Shown here piece by piece: positions 1 to 9,687 of a stretch of 64,000 nt of DNA; position 1 is the stretch's first letter; each line of letters opens with the position of its first letter. Source of the DNA: Saprospiraceae bacterium (GTDB lineage: Bacteria; Bacteroidota; Bacteroidia; Chitinophagales; Saprospiraceae); contig JADJJU010000023.1 in the NCBI GenBank assembly GCA_016706365.1, forward strand, positions 124,001 to 188,000, in the 5' to 3' direction. Both the position numbers and the translations under genes were made by a program. The notes beneath the pieces were generated by a model. The model searched no databases. It was not told the origin of the DNA and saw only the letters and a program-made list of their open reading frames with translations.

Positions 1-812
1 CCTAGCAGTTCAACTCCATCGGGAACCATAGGCAATACCCATCTGATCATCCCATAAGTGGCCATTTTAAGCATGATAGCAGATAACATCATTACACCTG
101 CAATCGGAGCAGTGTAATATGTTCCGGGTTGCCAGGTATGCAATGGGAAAATAGGCATTTTGATGGCAAATGCGAAAAAGAAGGCTCCAAAAATCCATGC
201 TTGCTCCGGGAGGCTCATTTCTCTGGCTACTGCATACAGACTCTGAATAGCAAAACTATTATCCGGAGTTTGCAGATAAATATAGATCAAAGCCGCCAAC
301 ATGAATAAACTTCCTGCCAGCGTGTATAAGAAAAATTTGAGAGTGATTTTCTTACTATTTTCTGCACCCCAAATTAAACAGATTAAATAGATGGGAATCA
401 ATGCTACCTCCCAAAATATGTAAAATAAGAATCCATCAGTTGCCAGGAAAGAACCTACCATAGCACTTTGCATCAGGAGCATCATGCTGTATAATACATG
501 CTGATGCTTGTACTGTGTGCTAAAAGATGAAAAAACAATCAAGGGCAACAGTAGGTTAGCAAGGAATATCATTAGCAAAGCAATACCATCAGCAGCCAGG
601 GAAAAACTTACTCCAAGTTGTGGAAGCCAGGGAAGCTGAAACGCCAGCATCTCTGATCCGGGGTTTTGAGAATGGACACTGAGACTAAAAATAGTAAGAG
701 CCAATCCAGCCAGGGCCCCGCTTATCGTTAGTCCTCTGGAATAACGATCTCCTGCTACCCAAACCAAGAGCGAGAATAATAATGGCAGTCCGACGAGTAT
801 AATAGTCAGCAT
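1..812 (-). CDS. nuoM: NADH-quinone oxidoreductase subunit M (3' part outside window)
   Basis: Membrane proton-pumping subunit of respiratory complex I, antiporter-like family. I read 270 residues from an ATG at 812 before the window edge. The conserved lumen-facing Glu lies at about residue 135 (FWEVALIP) and the half-channel Lys at about 218 (FAIKMPIFPLHTWQPG), as in the family. The remainder, normally ~500 residues in total, lies left of position 1. It follows nuoL by 6 bp and is the last nuo gene visible; nuoN is expected next but is not in view. No frame damage is seen in this part. Confidence 0.95.
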   Translation of the reverse strand, partial: MLTIILVGLPLLFSLLVWVAGDRYSRGLTISGALAGLALTIFSLSVHSQNPGSEMLAFQLPWLPQLGVSFSLAADGIALLMIFLANLLLPLIVFSSFSTQYKHQHVLYSMMLLMQSAMVGSFLATDGFLFYIFWEVALIPIYLICLIWGAENSKKITLKFFLYTLAGSLFMLAALIYIYLQTPDNSFAIQSLYAVAREMSLPEQAWIFGAFFFAFAIKMPIFPLHTWQPGTYYTAPIAGVMMLSAIMLKMATYGMIRWVLPMVPDGVELL

Positions 813-818
813 ATGGAT

Positions 819-2723
819 TTAAAGACTTATTAATATTAACATTAGAACCAGGGCTAAGACAAACACCAGAAGATAGAAACCTACATTTCCTGTCTGGATG
901 AAGCGAATTTTGCCCCCACTCCATGAAACAGATTGACCGATTCCTCTTACAATGCCATCAATAAGCTTATGCTCAATGAATTGATCAAACAAAAGGCCTA
1001 TGCGGTTGAAAGGTCGAAGGAAAATCTTATCGTACAATTCGTCCACATAAAATTTCTTTCCGGCCCAACCGCTGAATCCAGATTCAGCAGTATTTTCATC
1101 AGATGCCGGAACATAAGCATTCTTAACAAAGCGATTATAACATATCCAAATCACTAAAATTACTAAACCGGTGATCAAGCCCATCATTCCAAGTTCTGTA
1201 CTCAGGCTAAGATGACTTTCATGTCCCCCCAACACAGGTTGCAGAAAGTGTGCTAATCCATGATCGATTCCCAATTCCTTTCCAAGTGCATGAGGGAATC
1301 CAATCCAGCCGGCAACTATGGATAATCCGGCCAGAATAATTAAGGGTACGGACATATTCAATGGAGATTCGTGCAAATGAGCAGCTTGTGATTCACTGCC
1401 CCTGAACTTACCTTTAAATGTCAGGAAATACAATCTAAACATATAAAATGCAGTCATCAGCGATACAGCTACTGCCAGCACCCAAACCACGATTTTACCT
1501 TCAAATGCTGCAGCCAGAATTTCATCCTTACTGAAAAATCCGGCTAATGGCGGAATCCCCGCAATAGCCAAAGTTCCGATCAGGAATGTAATATGAGTGA
1601 CAGGAAGTACTTTGCTGAGTCCTCCCATTTTTCTAATGTCCTGTTCACCACTCATTGCATGGATGACACTTCCTGATCCAAGGAACAGGAGGGCCTTAAA
1701 AACTGCATGTGTGATTACATGAAATACTGCAGCGGTATAAGCCCCTAATCCCAGTGCAACAAACATCAGACCTAATTGACTGACGGTAGAATAAGCCAGC
1801 ACTTTTTTAATATCATTTTGGTAAATACCGATAACTGAGGCGATCAGGGAAGTCGCGATTCCGATCCAAATTACCACCTGCAATGTGTCAGGTGACATGC
1901 TGAATAAAATATTGGTTCGGGCTACCAAATAAATACCGGCGGTTACCATGGTAGCAGCGTGAATCAGGGCAGAAACCGGAGTCGGACCGGCCATGGCATC
2001 TGGAAGCCAGGTGAACAATGGAATCTGAGCGCTTTTTCCTGTGGCTCCTATAAATAAACTAATTGTCAAAACAGTAATCATACCGGCAGAAATACCACTG
2101 GCTGTAATGGCATCCACATTGAGGAATTTTGTAAAATCAAGGGTACCAAAATATTGGTAAATGATAAATATACCAATCAAAAATCCCAGATCCCCGATCC
2201 TGTTCATTACAAATGCCTTCTTTGCAGCTTCATTGTTAGCGTGCTCCTTGTACCAGAATCCTATCAGCATAAAGGAACAAAGTCCTACACCTTCCCAGCC
2301 AATAAAGGTTACCAACAAATTATTTCCCATAACAAGCAGGAGCATGAAAAATATGAAGAAATTTAGGAAGGATAAGTATCTTCTGAATCCCGGATCGTCT
2401 TTCATATAACCCACAGAAAATAAATGGATTAAGAAACCAATTCCTGTGATGACAAGCATAAATAAGACTGATAATTCATCAACAAGAAATGCTACTCCTG
2501 CATCAAATGGACCGGTTTTAATCCAGTCAAACAGCTTGACTTCTATGGCCAGCTGAGTTTGCTGAATATGAAAAAACAAGGGTACAGTAAAGAAGAATGC
2601 AAGTAAGATGGCTCCTGAAGCAATCCAGGCGGAAGCCTTTTTGGAAAGCGTTCCCGCTGAAAGTCCAATTAGCAAAAAACCTGCAAGAGGAATAAATGGT
2701 ATGATTTGGGCTAGTCTCTCCAT
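819..2723 (-). CDS. nuoL: NADH-quinone oxidoreductase subunit L
   Basis: Largest antiporter-like membrane subunit of complex I, 634 residues from the ATG at 2723. An upstream in-frame start at 2744 would add seven residues and overlap nuoK, so the start beginning MERLAQIIPF is preferred. Diagnostic segments are FIGWEGVGLCSFMLIGFWY with the conserved Glu, LFTWLPDAMAGPTPVSALIH, and GFFSKDEILAA. The hydrophobic C-terminal tail fits the lateral helix and last TM segment typical of NuoL. It is intact and sits between nuoK and nuoM. Confidence 0.96.
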   Translation of the reverse strand: MERLAQIIPFIPLAGFLLIGLSAGTLSKKASAWIASGAILLAFFFTVPLFFHIQQTQLAIEVKLFDWIKTGPFDAGVAFLVDELSVLFMLVITGIGFLIHLFSVGYMKDDPGFRRYLSFLNFFIFFMLLLVMGNNLLVTFIGWEGVGLCSFMLIGFWYKEHANNEAAKKAFVMNRIGDLGFLIGIFIIYQYFGTLDFTKFLNVDAITASGISAGMITVLTISLFIGATGKSAQIPLFTWLPDAMAGPTPVSALIHAATMVTAGIYLVARTNILFSMSPDTLQVVIWIGIATSLIASVIGIYQNDIKKVLAYSTVSQLGLMFVALGLGAYTAAVFHVITHAVFKALLFLGSGSVIHAMSGEQDIRKMGGLSKVLPVTHITFLIGTLAIAGIPPLAGFFSKDEILAAAFEGKIVVWVLAVAVSLMTAFYMFRLYFLTFKGKFRGSESQAAHLHESPLNMSVPLIILAGLSIVAGWIGFPHALGKELGIDHGLAHFLQPVLGGHESHLSLSTELGMMGLITGLVILVIWICYNRFVKNAYVPASDENTAESGFSGWAGKKFYVDELYDKIFLRPFNRIGLLFDQFIEHKLIDGIVRGIGQSVSWSGGKIRFIQTGNVGFYLLVFVLALVLMLILISL

Positions 2724-2737
2724 AATTATGATCGGGG

Positions 2738-3055
2738 TTACCACTTGAGTTTATTGAGGACTTCAGTATCAGTTGTCCGGGCATTTCTGTATATCATCAT
2801 CAATATGGCCAAGCCGACAGCTACTTCGGCAGCAGCTACAGCCATGATAAAGAATACTAAAACCTGAGCAGAAGTATCGGACCATTGTTTTGAAAAAGCA
2901 ACCAGCAAAAGATTGACCGCATTCAGCATCAACTCTATACACATAAACATGATGATCGCATTTCTTCTAATCATCACACCCAGTGCACCTATAGAAAATA
3001 GAATGGATGAAACAATCAGATAATGATTAATGGTGATTCCTGGTATTATTTCCAT
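2738..3055 (-). CDS. nuoK: NADH-quinone oxidoreductase subunit K
   Basis: Small three-TM membrane subunit of complex I, 105 residues, normal family length. The two membrane Glu residues needed for proton transfer are visible at 41 (CIELMLNAVN) and 77 (AAAEVAVGLA). Its ATG overlaps the nuoJ stop as ATGA, a layout that usually means translational coupling. Intact. Confidence 0.97.
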   Translation of the reverse strand: MEIIPGITINHYLIVSSILFSIGALGVMIRRNAIIMFMCIELMLNAVNLLLVAFSKQWSDTSAQVLVFFIMAVAAAEVAVGLAILMMIYRNARTTDTEVLNKLKW

Positions 3056-3561
3056 CAGTCTTTTATTTCTTTTTTACTTAGATAAACAGCTCCCACCATT
3101 GCTGCTAATAGTAGAACTGAAGCGATTTCAAAGGGTAGAAGAAATTCATTGAATAACACCTTTCCCAGCTCCTCCAGATACCCGATGTTAGAATTATCTG
3201 CCATAGCCTGCATCTGAATATCTGTTTTTGCAAATGCGCCTATCATGGTCACCATTAACAATCCCGCTGAAACTACTGCTGCAATATGAAAAAAGGTGTC
3301 CTTATTCGTTTCAAATGTTTCATTGAGATTGAGCATCATGATTACGTAAAGAAACAATACCATGATCGCTCCTGCATACACCATGATATGCACGATACCC
3401 AGGAATTGAGCATTCATCAGGAAATAATGTCCGGCAATAGCAAAGAATGTAACAATCAGGCTCAGAACACTATAGACAGCGTTTTTAGTAAGTACCACAT
3501 TAAGAGCGCTAATTATCGCTACGAAAGTCAAAAACCAGAAGACATATGTACTCGGGCTCAT
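3055..3561 (-). CDS. nuoJ: NADH-quinone oxidoreductase subunit J
   Basis: Five-TM membrane subunit of complex I, 168 residues. The central segment AGAIMVLFLYVIMMLNL matches the conserved pi-bulge TM3 region of NuoJ. It ends in TGA overlapping the nuoK ATG. Because this and other genes clearly end at TGA, UGA is a normal stop codon in this genome. Starts 28 bp after the nuoI stop. Confidence 0.96.
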   Translation of the reverse strand: MSPSTYVFWFLTFVAIISALNVVLTKNAVYSVLSLIVTFFAIAGHYFLMNAQFLGIVHIMVYAGAIMVLFLYVIMMLNLNETFETNKDTFFHIAAVVSAGLLMVTMIGAFAKTDIQMQAMADNSNIGYLEELGKVLFNEFLLPFEIASVLLLAAMVGAVYLSKKEIKD

Positions 3562-3589
3562 ATCTTGTTTGTTTCAGCTGTCATAATGG

Positions 3590-4198
3590 CTATTTTTGAC
3601 CGGATAAACCCGATTTTTTAATTGCATCATTGAATGTCCGGTTGTGATAGTGCTTTTTATCTTTTTTGAATTCCAACACTTCCTGCGTTTGTCTCTTTGT
3701 TACATCCACGGGAGCTTCAATTGATTCTACCAAAATGTCCTTTCCAAAGACATAAGAATCTCTGTCATAAGTACTTGGAATGATACGGTCTGTTAGAAAA
3801 ATAGCTTCTTTCGGACAAGCTTCTTCGCACAAGCCACAAAAAATACAACGAAGCATGTCAATCTCATATATAGCTGCATATTTTTCTTCACGATAAAGAT
3901 GTGTCTCTTCCGGCTTTCTTTCTTCTGCAACCATAGTAATCGCTTCAGCAGGACAAGCTACTGCACATAATCCACAAGCAGTGCATCTTTCAGCTCCGGC
4001 TTCATCGCGCTTTAATACATGCAATCCTCTGTAAATAGGCGATACTGGACGGGTTTCCTCCGGATATTTTATAGTCGTTTTGCGCTTGAATAAATGTGAA
4101 ATGGTAATTTTCAAACCATTAAAAATAGCTGGCAGATATAATCTCTCTGTCAAACTCATTTCCCGCTTCACTACTAATTTACTTCGTTGTGTCAACAT
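3590..4198 (-). CDS. nuoI: NADH-quinone oxidoreductase subunit I (2x[4Fe-4S] ferredoxin-type)
   Basis: Peripheral-arm subunit carrying clusters N6a and N6b, which pass electrons to NuoB. Two ferredoxin motifs are seen: Cys72-x2-Cys75-x2-Cys78-x3-Cys82-Pro and Cys118-x2-Cys121-x2-Cys124-x3-Cys128-Pro. 202 residues. An internal ATG (MSLTERLYLP) is possible, but the longer start is compatible with Bacteroidota homologues as I remember them. The C-terminal ~50 residues are basic and specific to this lineage. Intact. Confidence 0.96.
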   Translation of the reverse strand: MLTQRSKLVVKREMSLTERLYLPAIFNGLKITISHLFKRKTTIKYPEETRPVSPIYRGLHVLKRDEAGAERCTACGLCAVACPAEAITMVAEERKPEETHLYREEKYAAIYEIDMLRCIFCGLCEEACPKEAIFLTDRIIPSTYDRDSYVFGKDILVESIEAPVDVTKRQTQEVLEFKKDKKHYHNRTFNDAIKKSGLSGQK

Positions 4199-4217
4199 AT
4201 CTTTTGTATTTAAAGCA

Positions 4218-5246
4218 TTAGTTCAAACTGCCATTTAACCACATGATAATTCCTGTGGCAAATATATTGATCAATGCCAATGGAAGCAGCACTTTCCAAC
4301 CCAGATGCATCAACTGATCATATCTGAATCTTGGTATTGTCCATCTCACCCACATGAAAAAGAACATAAAGAAGAACACCTTGCCCATGAATACCAATAC
4401 CTGAACAAGGGTAAGTAAATTGCCTTCCAGTCCGGTCAATGATTCAAATGGGAAATGATAACCTCCAAAATATAGTGTTACAATCACCGCTGAAGAAATA
4501 AACATATTGATGTATTCCGCAAACAAGTAAAAGCCAAGTTTCATGGAAGAATATTCTGTGTGGTAGCCTCCGATTAATTCAGTTTCACATTCCGGCATAT
4601 CAAAAGGAGCTCTGTTTAATTCTGCAAAAGCACAGATAAAGAAGATAAGAAAACCAAGAGGTTGGTAGACAATATTCGCATATCCGGCATCCTGCAGATG
4701 CACAATTTCTTTAAGGCTAAGTGTTCCGGTGGTCATGACCAGTCCGATTATAGCAAGACCCATTGCGATTTCATAGCTAATCATTTGACCGGAAGCGCGC
4801 AGAGCACCCAATAATGAATACTTATTATTCGAGGCCCAGCCACCAATCATGATCCCATATACACCTGTGGAAACTACACCCAGCAAGTACAAAATTCCAA
4901 TATTTAAATCGACAATTTGCAGATCAAATTTGCTTCCTCCAATCGATAATTCTCCACCCCAGGGGATTACTACTCCGGTCATAGACGCTGTAAGCATTGC
5001 TATGCATGGCCCCAGAATAAAAAGCCATTTATTAGAGACAGAAGGAATAATTTCTTCCTTCATAAACATCTTGACACCATCGGCAATTGGCTGAAGCAGA
5101 CCAAATGGTCCTGCACGATCCGGACCCACTCTATCCTGCAGGAAGGCCGCAATCTTCCGCTCCCCGTAAGTAGCATATGCAGCAACTCCCAGACTGACGA
5201 GGAATACGACCACAACAAGCAATGCCTTAAATACTAGCAGTTCCAT
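4218..5246 (-). CDS. nuoH: NADH-quinone oxidoreductase subunit H
   Basis: Eight-TM membrane subunit at the quinone site of complex I, 342 residues. The signature RVGPDRAGPFGLLQPIADG and the quinone-loop segment AELNRAPFDMPECETELIGG are both present. It links the hydrophilic arm (NuoB/D/I) to the membrane arm. It begins 1 bp after the nuoG stop codon. Intact. Confidence 0.97.
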   Translation of the reverse strand: MELLVFKALLVVVVFLVSLGVAAYATYGERKIAAFLQDRVGPDRAGPFGLLQPIADGVKMFMKEEIIPSVSNKWLFILGPCIAMLTASMTGVVIPWGGELSIGGSKFDLQIVDLNIGILYLLGVVSTGVYGIMIGGWASNNKYSLLGALRASGQMISYEIAMGLAIIGLVMTTGTLSLKEIVHLQDAGYANIVYQPLGFLIFFICAFAELNRAPFDMPECETELIGGYHTEYSSMKLGFYLFAEYINMFISSAVIVTLYFGGYHFPFESLTGLEGNLLTLVQVLVFMGKVFFFMFFFMWVRWTIPRFRYDQLMHLGWKVLLPLALINIFATGIIMWLNGSLN

Positions 5247-5247
5247 A

Positions 5248-6287
5248 TCAGTTTGATTCGTTGTTTGGGTCCAGAGCGCCTTCGCCGAGATCTACTTTAG
5301 TTCCATGCGGATTGGACTCGTACATGCTTTCGGGTGTCACTTTTAATGCCTTTTCACTTTCATAATGATTAGCCGAAATAACAGATTGTCTTTGTATATG
5401 GCTAGGGCCTTCGATTTCCCAGGCATGTACTGATTTTGTATCAAATCTGCAAGTGTTACAGATCCATTCAATGTTCCCTTCCGGTCCTGTAGTGACTTCT
5501 CCGAATTCATCTTTTCTGGATGTGACACGGATGACATCGTCTCCCTGAAACCAGAGTCTTACTTTTCCACTACAGGTAGGGCAGTCTCTATGCGCATCTA
5601 CAGGTTTGGTATACCATACCCTGCTTTTGAATCTGAATGTGCGGTCAGTCAATGCTCCTACAGGACAAACATCTATCATATTTCCTGAGAAATCATTGTC
5701 GATTGCCTGCTCGATATAAGTTGAAATTTCTGATTCTTCACCTCTGCTGATGACTCCGTGGCATCTGCCATCTGTGAGCTGATCAGCTACCTTTACACAT
5801 CTGTAGCATAGAATACAGCGGTTCATGTGCAGTTTAATATAAGGTCCGATGTCTATCGGTTCAAATTCTCTTCTTGGGAATTCGCTGCGTGTTTCTAATT
5901 TACCATGATCATAGCCCAAATCCTGTAAATAACATTCACCTGCCTGATCACAAACCGGACAGTCCAGCGGGTGATTGATTCATAAGAATTCTACCACTCC
6001 GGCTCTGGCTTCAAGTAACTCAGGGGATGTCGTATTTTTTACAACCATTGCATCCATGACTGTAGTTCTGCAGCTGGCAACCGGCTTCGGTATGGGTCTG
6101 GGATCTTTCTCAGAACCTTGAGTCACCTGCACAATGCAAGTTCTGCAATATCCGCCGGTACCTTCCAGGTGGCTGTAATAACACATAGCAGGAGGAACAA
6201 TATCACCCCGATCATTCTGGCCGCTTCCAGAATAGTAGTTCCTTCCGGCACCTCAATACTTATATCGTCTATAGTTACCTTAGGCAT
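5248..6287 (-). CDS. nuoG: NADH-quinone oxidoreductase subunit G, short form; broken by a frameshift and an in-frame TGA
   Basis: Iron-sulfur subunit of the complex I peripheral arm. The N-terminal [2Fe-2S] ferredoxin domain (CYYSHLEGTGGYCRTC), the HPLDCPVCDQAGEC motif of the next cluster, a CxxCxxC...CP [4Fe-4S] pair (NRCILCYRC, VCPVGAL) and a C-terminal CPTC/CNTC pair are all recognisable. Total ~346 residues, so the large molybdopterin-like domain is absent, as I recall for many Bacteroidota. Two defects: one G is missing from a G run at about 6210 (four where five keep frame), and a TGA at 5980-5982 stands between EFL and INHPLDC where relatives have Leu. The start is the ATG at 6287, 2 bp after nuoF. 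Both defects look like sequence errors, because the reading is otherwise perfectly conserved. Confidence 0.9.
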
Positions 6288-6289
6288 TT

Positions 6290-7624
6290 TTAAATTGTTT
6301 GTAGTCTGTAATAATGCTTTACATCCTCTATCAAATGTGGATTCAAAACATATTCTTCAAATTCTGATCTGAAATGTCTGATAGCACTCGCTACAGGCCA
6401 TGCTGCAGCTTCTCCAAGTGGGCAAATGGTCTTGCCATCAATATTTTTTTGAATATCCCAAAGCAAATCAATATCCATAATCGTTCCATGCCCGTCCAGG
6501 ATTTTGTGCAGAATCCGTTCCATCCATCCCGTTCCCTCTCTGCAGGGACTGCATTGACCACAGCTTTCATGATGGTAAAAGCGGGCAAAAGTGTACAGGT
6601 TTTTTACGATGCTGGTATCTTCATCCATAACGATGAATCCACCGGAACCCATCATAGTTCCAGTCTGAAAACCTCCTTCAGCAAGACTTTCATAACTCAT
6701 CAGACGCGGGGCGCCCTCAGCAGTTTTTAATATCAGATCTGCAGGCAGAATTGGAACTGAGGATCCTCCGGCAACGACAGCTTTTAATTTCTTACCATTC
6801 CGCATGCCTCCGCAATACTCATCACTATAGATAAACTCTTCAACAGGAACGCCTAATTCGATCTCATAAACACCCGGACGATTAATATGTCCTGAAGCTG
6901 AGATGAGCTTTGTGCCCGTACTTTTACCAATCCCTACCGCAGCATAGGCTGCACCTCCTTTATCAAGAATAGGAACTACAGCGGCCAGCGTTTCGACATT
7001 ATTGACTACAGTTGGGCAATTGTAAAGCCCCTGAACTGCAGGGAAGGGAGGCTTGATTCGCGGGTTACCTCTTTTACCTTCCAAACTTTCCAGCAAAGCA
7101 GTTTCCTCGCCACAAATGTATGCTCCGGCACCGACGTGGACATGCAGATTCAAATCGAAACCACTGTTTAATATATTTTTCCCTAAATATCCTTCTGCAT
7201 ATGCCTCTTTAATGGCCTGTTCCAGAATTCTGGCGATATAAAAATATTCACCTCTGATGTAGATGTATGCTGTATTTGCCCCCAAGCCGTAGCTTGAAAT
7301 GATCATTCCTTCAATCAACAGATGCGGATTGCGCTCCATTAAATATCTGTCCTTAAATGTACCGGGCTCGCTTTCATCAGCATTGCAAACCAGATACCTC
7401 GGCACCCCTTCCGGTTTTGCAAGGAATGACCATTTTAATCCTGTCGGAAATCCAGCACCGCCCCGGCCTCGCAGTCCCGAAATCTTTACTTCCTCCACTA
7501 CTTGTTGAGCCGGGATGTCTGATAAACCCTTTTTCAAAACTGCATACCCGCCATGTTGTGCGTACACAGGCAAAGAAGCTATTCCTTCTATATGATCAAG
7601 TGCTAACAATATTTTTTCAGACAT
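6290..7624 (-). CDS. nuoF: NADH-quinone oxidoreductase subunit F (NADH/FMN)
   Basis: NADH-oxidising flavoprotein of complex I. It binds FMN and NADH through GRGGAGFPTG (residues 53-62) and GAYICGEETALLESLEG (167-183). Cluster N3 is ligated by Cys355, Cys358, Cys361 (SCGQCSPCREGTG) and Cys401. 444 residues, normal length, intact. Followed after 2 bp by nuoG. Confidence 0.97.
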   Translation of the reverse strand: MSEKILLALDHIEGIASLPVYAQHGGYAVLKKGLSDIPAQQVVEEVKISGLRGRGGAGFPTGLKWSFLAKPEGVPRYLVCNADESEPGTFKDRYLMERNPHLLIEGMIISSYGLGANTAYIYIRGEYFYIARILEQAIKEAYAEGYLGKNILNSGFDLNLHVHVGAGAYICGEETALLESLEGKRGNPRIKPPFPAVQGLYNCPTVVNNVETLAAVVPILDKGGAAYAAVGIGKSTGTKLISASGHINRPGVYEIELGVPVEEFIYSDEYCGGMRNGKKLKAVVAGGSSVPILPADLILKTAEGAPRLMSYESLAEGGFQTGTMMGSGGFIVMDEDTSIVKNLYTFARFYHHESCGQCSPCREGTGWMERILHKILDGHGTIMDIDLLWDIQKNIDGKTICPLGEAAAWPVASAIRHFRSEFEEYVLNPHLIEDVKHYYRLQTI

Positions 7625-7642
7625 TTCTATATATGTTTCAGC

Positions 7643-8175
7643 CTAACAATAGCGGCTGTATTTATTTTCTTTTTTCAATTCCTCCATTATGAAATCCACT
7701 TTTTCGATAGTCAGATTCTCATAATAATCGGCACCCACCTGCATCATTGGAGCTGTTCCGCAACTTCCAAGACATTCTACTGCTTTGAGTGTGAACATGC
7801 CATCCGCAGTGGTTTGACCTACTTTAATTCCTAACTTATTTTCCAAATGGGCCATAATATCTTCTGCCCCGCATAGCCAGCAACTACTCGTGCGACATAC
7901 CTCGATCATATAATTTCCTACCGGTTTGAGGTTGAACATCGAATAGAATGATGCAACTTCATAGACCTGGATAGGTAGTAAATTTAAAACAGATGCCACA
8001 TAGTCCATCACCGGCACACTCAGCCATCCACCAAAATCAGATTGTGCCATATGCAATACCGGGATCAAGGCCGAGCGGCTTTGATTTTCAGGATAATGAG
8101 TCAATAATTCTCTGATTTCTGCTATTCTTGCTTCAGAAAACTGCAGCTGCGGTTCTCCATATATGTCTCGTTCAT
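7643..8175 (-). CDS. nuoE: NADH-quinone oxidoreductase subunit E; frameshift near the start
   Basis: Thioredoxin-like [2Fe-2S] subunit (N1a) of the NADH module. Cluster ligands are seen as C-x4-C (CRTSSC) and C-x3-C (CLGSC). The open frame with the conserved body (HYPENQSRSALIPVLHMAQ) has no ATG. The only good ATG, at 8175 and one base after the nuoD stop, is in another frame. Adding one T to the T run around 8137-8140 joins it to the body as MNETYMENRSCSFSEARIAE. I therefore place the start at 8175 and call a one-base deletion. The alternative is a TTG start at 8104, which would lose ~20 conserved residues. Confidence 0.88.
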
Positions 8176-8176
8176 A

Positions 8177-9139
8177 TTATGCATCTAATTCTCCTGCTAT
8201 TACATTCAAACTACTCAAGGTCAAAATGGCATCACTCAACATGGTGCCGGTAATCATTTCGGGATATGCCTGATAAAAAATAAAACATGGTCTTCTGAAA
8301 TGCAGCCGATAAGGCGTACGACCTCCATCGCTGATCAGATAAAATCCAAGCTCGCCATTTCCTGCTTCCACTGCATGATAGACTTCGCCTTTCGGGACAT
8401 CCATTTCGCCCATTACAATTTTGAAATGGTAGATCAATGCCTCCATTTTGCTATATACTTCCTGTTTTTCAGGAAGGTAGAATGTCCTGTCCATGAAAAT
8501 TCTGTTTCTTTCTACCAGATCCCTGAATTCCGCCAGGGCTACAGGGAATTCCTTCATGAAGGTCTCCAGTTTTTTCCACACATCCTCAGGAAACTCACGC
8601 TCCATTCCGCCAATTCTTCCGATATTGGTAGTGAGTCGGGCACCACAGATTCCTTCAAAAATTTCGTAAACTTTTTCTCTCATTTGAAAGAAATAGAGAA
8701 ATCCTGTTGTTGCCCCGGTATCCTGACCAATGATGGTAGTACAAATAATATGATCAGCAATTCTGGACAATTCCATAATGATCACACGCATGTAATCTGC
8801 TCTCTTTGGAACCTGGCAGCCTATCAATTTCTCCACAGTCATATGCCAGCCCATATTATTGATAGGGGAGGAGCAGTAATTCAAGCGATCGGTAATGGGT
8901 GCGATTTGGTTATAAGGTCTGTGTTCTGCCAGCTTTTCAAATGCTCTGTGTATGTAACCTATCGTGGGTTCTGCATGCCGGATGATCTCTCCGTCCATCT
9001 GAAGGATGTTTTGGAAGATTCCATGAGTAGCAGGGTGAGTAGGCCCCAGGTTGATTGTATTGTAACCCAATGCATCCCACTCAGCTTGTCTGTCCTGAGC
9101 TGTTGAAACTAAATCGGATGCGTCAAATTGTTCTGGCAT
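8177..9139 (-). CDS. nuoD: NADH-quinone oxidoreductase subunit D with an internal in-frame deletion
   Basis: 49-kDa quinone-binding subunit of complex I. The N-terminal LGPTHPATHGIFQ with the quinone-site His, GRIGGMEREFPEDVW and the C-terminal HFRRPCFIFYQAYPEM are typical. The product is only 320 residues; homologues are ~400. The text jumps from RNRIFMDRT (ending at residue 219, position 8483) straight to FYLPEKQEVYSK. The ~80-90 residues normally between them, including the stretch after the second quinone-loop region, are missing, yet the frame stays open. Either a real in-frame deletion or an assembly collapse. A separate nuoC precedes it, so C and D are not fused. Confidence 0.93.
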   Translation of the reverse strand: MPEQFDASDLVSTAQDRQAEWDALGYNTINLGPTHPATHGIFQNILQMDGEIIRHAEPTIGYIHRAFEKLAEHRPYNQIAPITDRLNYCSSPINNMGWHMTVEKLIGCQVPKRADYMRVIIMELSRIADHIICTTIIGQDTGATTGFLYFFQMREKVYEIFEGICGARLTTNIGRIGGMEREFPEDVWKKLETFMKEFPVALAEFRDLVERNRIFMDRTFYLPEKQEVYSKMEALIYHFKIVMGEMDVPKGEVYHAVEAGNGELGFYLISDGGRTPYRLHFRRPCFIFYQAYPEMITGTMLSDAILTLSSLNVIAGELDA

Positions 9140-9170
9140 TATATCTTGTTTATTTGTTAGGATGATTCAT

Positions 9171-9678
9171 TTAGCGACCAAAAAATTTATCATCCTTATC
9201 ATCGCGACCGGCATCCTCCAGTCGATATTCTTTTCTCATTGGGAAATAATTCATTTCATCCATATTCAGGATTCTTCGGAGATCAGGGTGCCCTTCGTAG
9301 TTTATTCCAAAAAAGTCATATTCCTGTCTTTCCATCCAGTTAGCAGATGGCCAGAGAGAAGTGATGCTGGGAAGAGATAATTCATTTTCAGGCAATTGCG
9401 TTATTATCCGAATTCTTACATTCTGATACATGTTGTGAAGTTGATACATCACTACAAACTCAGCACCCTTGTTTTCCGGAAAATGAGAAGCGCAAAGAGT
9501 AGTCAGGAAATGAAAATTCAATTCCGGGTCCAGTTTTCAACAATTCCAATGCTTCTGCAATCCTGGATTTATGAATGTGGAAAACCATGAAATCATATTC
9601 CAGATGTTTTCCTTCATATTGCTCCCCCAGTAATGCAAGCAATTTTCCCTCAATTATATTATGAATTGCTAATTCCAT
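9171..9678 (-). CDS. nuoC: NADH-quinone oxidoreductase subunit C; one frameshift
   Basis: 30-kDa subunit of the complex I peripheral arm. The N-terminal frame begins MELAIHNIIEGK at 9678. The C-terminal frame carries HFLTTLCASHFPEN and the signature ERQEYDFFGINYEGHPDLRRIL. The two frames overlap and join near 9528-9532, where one extra G (GGACC for GACC) would restore the expected DPELNFHFLTTLC. Combined length ~169 residues, normal for an unfused NuoC. It lies between nuoB and nuoD. Confidence 0.92.
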
Positions 9679-9687
9679 TTTTATTGA

